NCBI GenBank assembly: GCA_030637065.1
Contig: DAOVVQ010000131.1
Span: forward strand, 1 to 10,460
Reading direction: 5' to 3'
DNA length: 10,460 nt
Source of the DNA: Planctomycetota bacterium
Lineage (GTDB): Bacteria; Planctomycetota; Phycisphaerae; Sedimentisphaerales; Anaerohalosphaeraceae
The notes beneath the pieces are model-generated. The model was given only the letters and a program-made list of their open reading frames with translations, did no database searches and was not told where the DNA came from. The first letter of the stretch is position 1; every line of letters starts with the position of its first letter. The position numbers and the translations under genes were made by a program. Below are positions 5,227 to 10,460 of this stretch, one piece after another.

Positions 5227-7938
5227 ATGGCAAATAAACGGGTATATTTCTTTGGAAACGGCAAAGCCGAGGGCAACGCCCAGATGAAGGAACTTCTCGG
5301 CGGCAAAGGGGCCAATCTTGCGGAGATGATGGCTCTGGGGATCCCGGTTCCGCCCGGATTTACGATTTCGACGAACGTCTGCGCCGACTATAACAAGCGA
5401 AAAGGCAAGTGGCCGGCGGGATTGAAAGAGGAGGTCCAGAAAAACGTTGCCAAGCTCGAGAGGGCGATGGGCGCCAAATTAGGCGACCCGAAGCATCCAT
5501 TGCTGGTCAGTGTCCGAAGCGGTGCAGCCGTTTCGATGCCCGGAATGATGGATACCGTCCTGAATCTGGGCCTTAACGACGACGTTGTCGCTGGGATCAT
5601 CGAGAGAACCAACAATCCCAGGTTCGCTTACGACATTTATCGCAGATTTATCGACATGTTCGGCGATGTTGTTATGGGCTGCCACCATGAGTATTTCGAG
5701 CACGTTCTCGACTCCGCCAAGAAGAAGGCCAAGGTCCAGAATGATAACGAACTCAGCGCCGACCAACTCAAGGATGTAGTCGACAAGTATAAGGCTGTCT
5801 ACAAAAAGCATGTCGGCAGGATGTTCCCACAGGATGGCGCCGATCAGCTAAAACTCGCCGTTAACGCGGTTTTTGACTCGTGGAACATACCCAGGGCGAT
5901 CAAGTATCGCCAGCTCAATAACATCACCGGCCTCTTAGGCACAGCCGTTAACGTTCAGGCGATGGTCTTCGGCAATATGGGCGACGACTGCGGCACGGGC
6001 GTTTGCTTTACGCGTAACCCCAGTACCGGCAAGAAGGAATTCTACGGCGAGTTTCTGATGAACGCCCAGGGCGAAGATGTCGTCGCCGGGATTCGCACTC
6101 CTCTGCCGCTGAAAAAGCTAAGCAAGGTAATGCCCAAGGCCTATAAAGAGCTAACCGGCATGATGACCCGGCTGGAGAAGCATTATAAGGACATGCAGGA
6201 TATGGAGTTCACCATCCAGGAAAGGACGCTTTATATCCTCCAGACTCGTACCGGCAAGCGTACCGCCGCAGCAGCGGTCAAGAACGCCGTCGATATGGTC
6301 AAGGAAAAGCTCATAACCGCCAAGACTGCGGTGACCCGCGTTACGCCGGAACAGATCGACCGGCTCCTTCATCCGCATTTCGATGCCAAGGCCCCGCGGA
6401 AAGTCATTGCGACAGGTCTGCCCGCCTCGCCGGGTGCAGCGGTCGGACAGGTGGTCTTCAGTGCCGATCTTGCCGAGCAATGGCGGGATAAGGGCAAGAA
6501 GGTCATCCTGGTCCGGATCGAGACGAGCCCGGAGGATATCGGCGGTATGGATGCCGCTGAGGGCATTTTGACCGCACGCGGCGGAATGACCAGCCACGCA
6601 GCCGTTGTCGCCCGCGGGATGGGTAAATGCTGCGTCGCCGGCGTCGCCGAGCTTAATATCAACTACAAGACGAATAAGTTCACCGTCGGCAAGCTCGCCG
6701 TCAAGGAAGGCGATTTTATCAGCCTCGACGGGTCCGCCGGCCAGGTCATTTTAGGCCAGGTCCCGACGGTCGAGCCTGTACTCAGCGGCGATTTCGGCAA
6801 GTTCATGGCGATATGCGACAAGATCCGCAAGCTCAATGTGCGAACCAACGCCGATACGCCCGGCGATGCGGTCCGGGCGCGTGAGTTCGGGGCCGAGGGT
6901 ATCGGGCTGTGCCGGACGGAGCATATGTTCTTCGAGGGCGAGCGGATCTGGGCCGTCAGGCAGATGATCTTAGCTGCCGAGGACTACGACGTCATGCTCG
7001 AAAAGCTCTACTCAGCCGAAACGGCGAAGGAGGAGCGGGCAATCAAGACCGAGTATGCCACTGTCAAGAAGCAGTTCGAGGGCGCACTCAAGACGCTGCT
7101 GCCCTATCAGCGGAAGGATTTTGTCGGCATCTTCAAGGCTATGGCTGGGCTACCGGTAACCGTTCGTCTGCTCGATCCGCCTCTGCACGAGTTCCTGCCG
7201 CAGGACAAAAAGAGCCAGGCTGAGATGGCCAGACGTCTGAAGATTTCGCCTGCTCGCGTTAAAGAGGAAGTGGAAAAGCTCCACGAATTCAACCCCATGC
7301 TCGGCCATCGCGGATGTCGCCTGGCGGTTACTTATCCCGCGATCTATCGTATGCAGGCAAGGGCGATCATCGAAGCGGCGCTGAAAGTCAAGAAGCTGCG
7401 AAAGGTCGTTCTGCCAGAGATCATGATCCCGTTGATCGGGTCGGTCGAGGAACTCAAGTTCGTCAAAACCGAGATACTCGACGAGATCGCACAGGTCTTC
7501 AAAGAGAAAAAGGCAAAGATCAAGTTTATGGTCGGCACGATGATCGAGGTTCCCAGGGCCGCTCTTACCGCTGACGAGATCGCCGGCGAGGCGGAGTTCT
7601 TCAGCTTCGGGACCAACGATCTGACGCAGATGACGATGGGCTTTTCGCGGGACGATGCGGGCAAGTTCCTCGGCGAATATGTCGAGCACGGAATCTACGC
7701 TGTCGATCCGTTCCAGGCGCTGGACCAGACGGGCGTCGGCAAACTCGTCGAGATGGGTATCCAGCTTGGCAGGAGCGTCAAAAAGAAGCTGAAAATCGGT
7801 ATCTGCGGCGAGCACGGCGGCGAGCCTTCGAGCATCGATTTCTGCCACAGGGTCGGCATGGACTACGTGTCATGTTCGCCCTTCCGCGTTCCGATAGCCA
7901 GACTGGCCGCAGCCCAGGCCGCTCTAAAGAACAAGTAA
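5227..7938 (+). CDS. ppdK: Pyruvate, phosphate dikinase
   Basis: Catalyses the reversible reaction pyruvate + ATP + Pi = phosphoenolpyruvate + AMP + PPi. In anaerobes it often serves glycolysis or gluconeogenesis in place of pyruvate kinase. The N-terminal ATP-grasp domain is recognised by FFGNGKAEGN, GGKGANLAEM and SVRSGAAVSMPGMMDTVLNLG; the central swivelling domain carries GGMTSHAAVVARGMGK with phosphohistidine His457; the C-terminal PEP/pyruvate barrel shows GLCRTEHMFF, GHRGCRL, FFSFGTNDLTQMTMGFSRDD and ICGEHGGEP with Cys860, the family's acid-base cysteine. At 903 residues it is slightly longer than the roughly 875 of the Clostridium symbiosum enzyme and appears complete. The start is supported by AGGAG nine bases upstream. 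The gene is a single transcription unit with its own promoter and a terminator. No PPDK regulatory protein gene lies nearby. Confidence 0.98.
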   Translation: MANKRVYFFGNGKAEGNAQMKELLGGKGANLAEMMALGIPVPPGFTISTNVCADYNKRKGKWPAGLKEEVQKNVAKLERAMGAKLGDPKHPLLVSVRSGAAVSMPGMMDTVLNLGLNDDVVAGIIERTNNPRFAYDIYRRFIDMFGDVVMGCHHEYFEHVLDSAKKKAKVQNDNELSADQLKDVVDKYKAVYKKHVGRMFPQDGADQLKLAVNAVFDSWNIPRAIKYRQLNNITGLLGTAVNVQAMVFGNMGDDCGTGVCFTRNPSTGKKEFYGEFLMNAQGEDVVAGIRTPLPLKKLSKVMPKAYKELTGMMTRLEKHYKDMQDMEFTIQERTLYILQTRTGKRTAAAAVKNAVDMVKEKLITAKTAVTRVTPEQIDRLLHPHFDAKAPRKVIATGLPASPGAAVGQVVFSADLAEQWRDKGKKVILVRIETSPEDIGGMDAAEGILTARGGMTSHAAVVARGMGKCCVAGVAELNINYKTNKFTVGKLAVKEGDFISLDGSAGQVILGQVPTVEPVLSGDFGKFMAICDKIRKLNVRTNADTPGDAVRAREFGAEGIGLCRTEHMFFEGERIWAVRQMILAAEDYDVMLEKLYSAETAKEERAIKTEYATVKKQFEGALKTLLPYQRKDFVGIFKAMAGLPVTVRLLDPPLHEFLPQDKKSQAEMARRLKISPARVKEEVEKLHEFNPMLGHRGCRLAVTYPAIYRMQARAIIEAALKVKKLRKVVLPEIMIPLIGSVEELKFVKTEILDEIAQVFKEKKAKIKFMVGTMIEVPRAALTADEIAGEAEFFSFGTNDLTQMTMGFSRDDAGKFLGEYVEHGIYAVDPFQALDQTGVGKLVEMGIQLGRSVKKKLKIGICGEHGGEPSSIDFCHRVGMDYVSCSPFRVPIARLAAAQAALKNK

Positions 7939-7950
7939 TTCAACTTTGTC

Positions 7951-7990
7951 GGGTGGCAGCTGCCGGAGGGTCGGTGGCTGCCGCCCGTTT
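7951..7990 (+). terminator. Hairpin terminator after ppdK
   Basis: GGGTGGCAGC (7951-7960) pairs with GCTGCCGCCC (7977-7986) through ten base pairs including one G-T wobble, with a 16-nt loop, and is followed by GTTT. It begins 12 nt after the ppdK stop. The T-run is short, so termination may be partial. Confidence 0.65.
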
Positions 7991-8008
7991 AATATCACAC
8001 CGCAAGTC

Positions 8009-8869
8009 TCACTCCGCCAGCAGCGCCAGGGTTATACTGGTTGCGTTGAAGATGGCGTGGATGAATATCGGCCTCAGCAGTGAACCGCTCTTTTCGTAGG
8101 CGTAGCCTAAGGCCATCGAGAGCACGAAAAGGGCTGGCAGGTGCATCCACGGGTGCATCGAGGCGAAGGCGAAAGAGGCTATTAATATCGCCGGCCAGGG
8201 CCTGCCGATGAATCCGGTGAGCATCGATTGCAGGAAGCCGCGAAAGAGCATCTCCTCGAAGACCGGCACCACGATGACCGCGAAGAATATTACGAGCACC
8301 TTTAGCCCGGGCTTGTCGTAATCGGTTAGCGCTGTCAGGCCCTCGTTGATCTGCATCTCGAAGCCGGGGCCCGCGATGAACTCGCCGATCCAGACGACCG
8401 CCCACAACAGCACAAGGACCAGGGGATAGACGGCGATGAAATTTACCACGGCAAAGACCATGTCCCCGCCGACCGTCCGGATGTGAAGACCAAAGCCCTT
8501 AAGCCGCCGGGCAAAACGGTGCCAGGCGATAAATAGCAGAAGGCCGATCATTACAAGCTCGATGATCGTCATGCCAAGGAACAGGGAGAATTCCTGGAGC
8601 CAGTCCGGAACATCGACGAGACTTTTGGTGATGATCAGGCTTGCCCCGGCGACACAGGTCAGCCAGACACCGATCGCTATCAGGGGCAGGTAGACGGGCA
8701 TGTTGTTTCTTCGCACCGGGCAAAACGCCAGGGCAGCGGGCCCGGAATAGCTCACCAGCCAGTTGACAAGAATAAATACCCCGGCTGCACAAACGCCAAT
8801 GACAATAATATCCTGCGGGTTGGAGGCCAACCCTTCAGCCTGGGCAATAATGCTCGAAAGCAAAGACAT
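8009..8869 (-). CDS. CPBP-family intramembrane metalloprotease (CAAX protease-like)
   Basis: A polytopic membrane protein of 286 residues with about seven to eight hydrophobic segments (near 21-40, 59-82, 97-117, 137-163, 189-204, 226-239, 244-257 and 266-284). The protease motifs of the CPBP (Abi/Rce1) family are all there: EEMLFR at 205-210 (Glu205, Glu206, Arg210), FASMH at 235-239 with His239, and HAIFN at 271-275 with His271 and Asn275. Family members cleave within or near the membrane, some processing prenylated proteins or peptides, others acting in bacteriocin immunity; the substrate of this one cannot be inferred. The N-terminal third (1-130), with extra helices, is outside the conserved core. 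The ATG at 8867-8869 has AAGG six bases upstream. It follows purB on the same strand, 109 nt away, with a possible weak terminator between, and converges with ppdK. Confidence 0.9.
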   Translation of the reverse strand: MSLLSSIIAQAEGLASNPQDIIVIGVCAAGVFILVNWLVSYSGPAALAFCPVRRNNMPVYLPLIAIGVWLTCVAGASLIITKSLVDVPDWLQEFSLFLGMTIIELVMIGLLLFIAWHRFARRLKGFGLHIRTVGGDMVFAVVNFIAVYPLVLVLLWAVVWIGEFIAGPGFEMQINEGLTALTDYDKPGLKVLVIFFAVIVVPVFEEMLFRGFLQSMLTGFIGRPWPAILIASFAFASMHPWMHLPALFVLSMALGYAYEKSGSLLRPIFIHAIFNATSITLALLAE

Positions 8870-8903
8870 AAAAAAACCTTAATTCACAGAAAACAGGCCC
8901 GAC

Positions 8904-8921
8904 AAAACAGCGGTCTCGCTG
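8904..8921 (-). terminator. Possible weak terminator after purB
   Basis: Read on the minus strand, CAGCG-AGAC-CGCTG is a 5-bp stem with a 4-nt loop followed directly by TTTT. It lies about 58 nt past the purB stop and 35 nt before the CPBP start. The stem is short, so it may only attenuate transcription or serve as a leader hairpin. Confidence 0.35.
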
Positions 8922-8936
8922 ACACGAAATGAAAAT

Positions 8937-8964
8937 CAATATAAAATCTACAATATAAAATTTA
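8937..8964. repeat. Tandem 14-bp AT-rich duplication
   Basis: CAATATAAAATCTA is followed at once by CAATATAAAATTTA, matching at 13 of 14 positions. It lies in the 109-bp gap between purB and the CPBP gene. On the minus strand each unit contains TATATT, which resembles a -10 box, so it could contribute a promoter or an AT-rich upstream element for the protease gene; no matching -35 box is evident. Confidence 0.6.
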
Positions 8965-8978
8965 AAATCGAAAAATTG

Positions 8979-10412
8979 TTACACCTTAAGTTCGACCGTT
9001 CGGCTGAGACATTGGCGGTACTTTCGCCGAATGGGCGATATCTCGTCTTTTATAAATTCGTCGACCTGCTGGGGCGCTCGCCCGACGTAACTTTTGGCGT
9101 TGAGCACTTTGGCAAGGTCGACCTTTGCAAATGCAGCATCGTCCTTTAGCCTTGCGATCAGGTCGTTATGCTTTCCCAACTGTTTAACCTGTGCCGCGGC
9201 GGCGTGGGAATGAACGCGTATCTTTTCGTGAAGCTGCTGTCGGTCTCCGCCGGCCTTGACCGCCGCCATCAGAATATTCTCCGTCGCCATGAACGGCAAT
9301 TCCGACTTGACGCGTGCGGCGATCACCTTCGGATAAACGACCAGGCCGCCGGTGACGTTGATGAGTATCTCGAGTATCCCGTCGACGGCAAGAAATATCT
9401 CTGCGATCGCCACCCGCCGGTTGGACGAGTCGTCCAGCGTTCGTTCGAGCCACTGCTCCGAAGCGGTCATCGCGGGACTCGACGCCAGGCTCAATACCAG
9501 CCGTGCAAGACCCGTCGCACGTTCGCACCGCATCGGATTTCTCTTATAGGCCATCGCCGATGAACCGATCTGCGACTTCTCGAACGGCTCTTCGATCTCC
9601 TTAAGATTAGCTAACAGGCGAACGTCGTTGCACATCTTATGCGCCGACTGTGCGATACCAGCCAGCGAATTTGCGACCTGCATATCGATCTTTCGCTGAT
9701 AGGTCTGGCCGGTCACCGCGCAGCGATTCTTAAAGCCAAAGGCCTTTGCGACCATCTCGTCGAGCCGCCTGACCTTCGCATCACTGCCGCCAAAGAGCGA
9801 CAGAAACGAGGCCTGCGTGCCGGTAGTACCCTTGACCCCGCGGAACGGCATCGTCTCGATCCGATACTCGATCTCCTTAAGGTCCATCACGAACTCATAG
9901 CACCACAAACTGGCCCGCTTGCCCACGGTCGTAAGCTGGGCCGGCTGATAATGCGTAAAACCAAGTGCCGGCATCGAGCGATGACTGCGGGCGAACCTGC
10001 CCAAACGGTCGATCACACAAGCGGTCTTGCCCGCCAGGATCGAAAGACCCTCGCGCATAATGATCAGGTCGGCATTATCGCCCACGTAACAACTCGTCGC
10101 ACCAAGGTGAATGATAGGCGCCGCCTTCGGGGCGATATCGCCAAACGTGTGAACGTGGGCCATCACATCATGTCGAAACTTCTTCTCGTACGCGGCAGCC
10201 TTGCGATAATCGATATCGTCAAGGTTGCGTTTCATCTGGTTTAGCTGGGTCTGCTTGATATCGAGCCCCAACTTCTTCTGGGCCCGGGCAAGCTCGAGCC
10301 AGAGCCTTCGCCATGTTCCGAACTTTTTAGCTGGGCCGAACAGCTCGGCCATCTGCCGCGAGGCGTTTCGCTCAACGAGAGGACTAACGTAGATCTTCGT
10401 TTCTTTAGCCAT
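8979..10412 (-). CDS. purB: Adenylosuccinate lyase, human-like branch
   Basis: Acts twice in purine synthesis, splitting SAICAR to AICAR plus fumarate and adenylosuccinate to AMP plus fumarate, as a cytoplasmic homotetramer. The 477 residues match the animal-type enzyme in length (human ADSL is 484) and in motifs: DVMAHVHTFG (His86/His88), GFTHYQPAQLTTVGKR with catalytic-type His154, RGVKGTTGTQASFL, ANLKEIEEPFEKSQIGSSAM, and QWLERTLDDSSNRR further on. The mobile signature loop reads SSAMAYKRNPMRCER at 284-298 with the catalytic-base serines intact; Ala288 stands where Pro is usual. VVYPKV and ELPFMATENILMA extend the similarity to the C-terminal half. The ATG at 10410-10412 has AAGGAG about four bases before it. 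No other pur gene is in the window; only 48 nt of the upstream region are visible, so promoter and neighbours are unknown. Confidence 0.96.
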   Translation of the reverse strand: MAKETKIYVSPLVERNASRQMAELFGPAKKFGTWRRLWLELARAQKKLGLDIKQTQLNQMKRNLDDIDYRKAAAYEKKFRHDVMAHVHTFGDIAPKAAPIIHLGATSCYVGDNADLIIMREGLSILAGKTACVIDRLGRFARSHRSMPALGFTHYQPAQLTTVGKRASLWCYEFVMDLKEIEYRIETMPFRGVKGTTGTQASFLSLFGGSDAKVRRLDEMVAKAFGFKNRCAVTGQTYQRKIDMQVANSLAGIAQSAHKMCNDVRLLANLKEIEEPFEKSQIGSSAMAYKRNPMRCERATGLARLVLSLASSPAMTASEQWLERTLDDSSNRRVAIAEIFLAVDGILEILINVTGGLVVYPKVIAARVKSELPFMATENILMAAVKAGGDRQQLHEKIRVHSHAAAAQVKQLGKHNDLIARLKDDAAFAKVDLAKVLNAKSYVGRAPQQVDEFIKDEISPIRRKYRQCLSRTVELKV

Positions 10413-10460
10413 GATTCTCCTTATACTGATAATTCCGACAGCCTGATGCTGCGATCCTCA

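Noticed and set aside
7150..7848. 232-codon open frame antisense to ppdK
   Set aside because: It mirrors the codon pattern of ppdK on the opposite strand, is low in motif content and has no ribosome site.
9639..10244. 201-codon open frame antisense to purB
   Set aside because: Shadow of purB on the other strand, with no recognisable domain and no supported start.
1..10460. CRISPR array, insertion sequence, tRNA or rRNA
   Set aside because: I found no regularly spaced direct repeats, transposase motifs, cloverleaf pattern or rRNA-like sequence on either strand by eye.

Overview
The window looks like a piece of chromosome from a bacterium of the Planctomycetota, most likely the Phycisphaerae/Sedimentisphaerales side. 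This rests on recognition, not on a search. The clues are the C-terminal signature of a planctomycete prepilin-like protein at the left edge, a histidine kinase with the H-box style common in that phylum, and an adenylosuccinate lyase of the human-like branch. Most genes use moderately GC-rich codons. The stretch from about 1600 to 3420 is visibly richer in A and T.

Layout. Positions 1-258 (+) hold the end of the prepilin-like gene. Positions 305-3027 (- strand) form one signalling cassette, read from right to left: a PhnD-type substrate-binding lipoprotein, a membrane sensor, a histidine kinase and a single-domain response regulator. It has no ABC permease or ATPase, so it is best read as a sensory system in which the lipoprotein hands its ligand signal to the kinase. 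The binding-protein and sensor genes overlap by four bases (ATGA). The sensor and kinase halves lie in the same reading frame and would make one ordinary two-transmembrane kinase, but TGA and TAG stops, seven codons apart, interrupt the second membrane segment. A leader of about 200 nt with several inverted repeats and a good sigma70-type promoter precede the cassette.

Positions 3419-4051 (-) encode TrmB, the tRNA m7G46 methyltransferase. It is divergent from 4287-4982 (+), an isochorismatase-fold protein that lacks the usual nucleophilic cysteine and carries a C-terminal CxCxxC cluster. Positions 5227-7938 (+) encode pyruvate, phosphate dikinase behind a near-consensus promoter, with a hairpin terminator after it. 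Then come two genes on the minus strand: a CPBP-family membrane protease (8009-8869) and purB (8979-10412).

Apart from the signalling cassette the neighbours are unrelated housekeeping genes. I see no mobile element, CRISPR array, tRNA or rRNA. The points most worth a second look are the doubly interrupted kinase, the cysteine-less isochorismatase-like protein and the structured leader of the sensory cassette.
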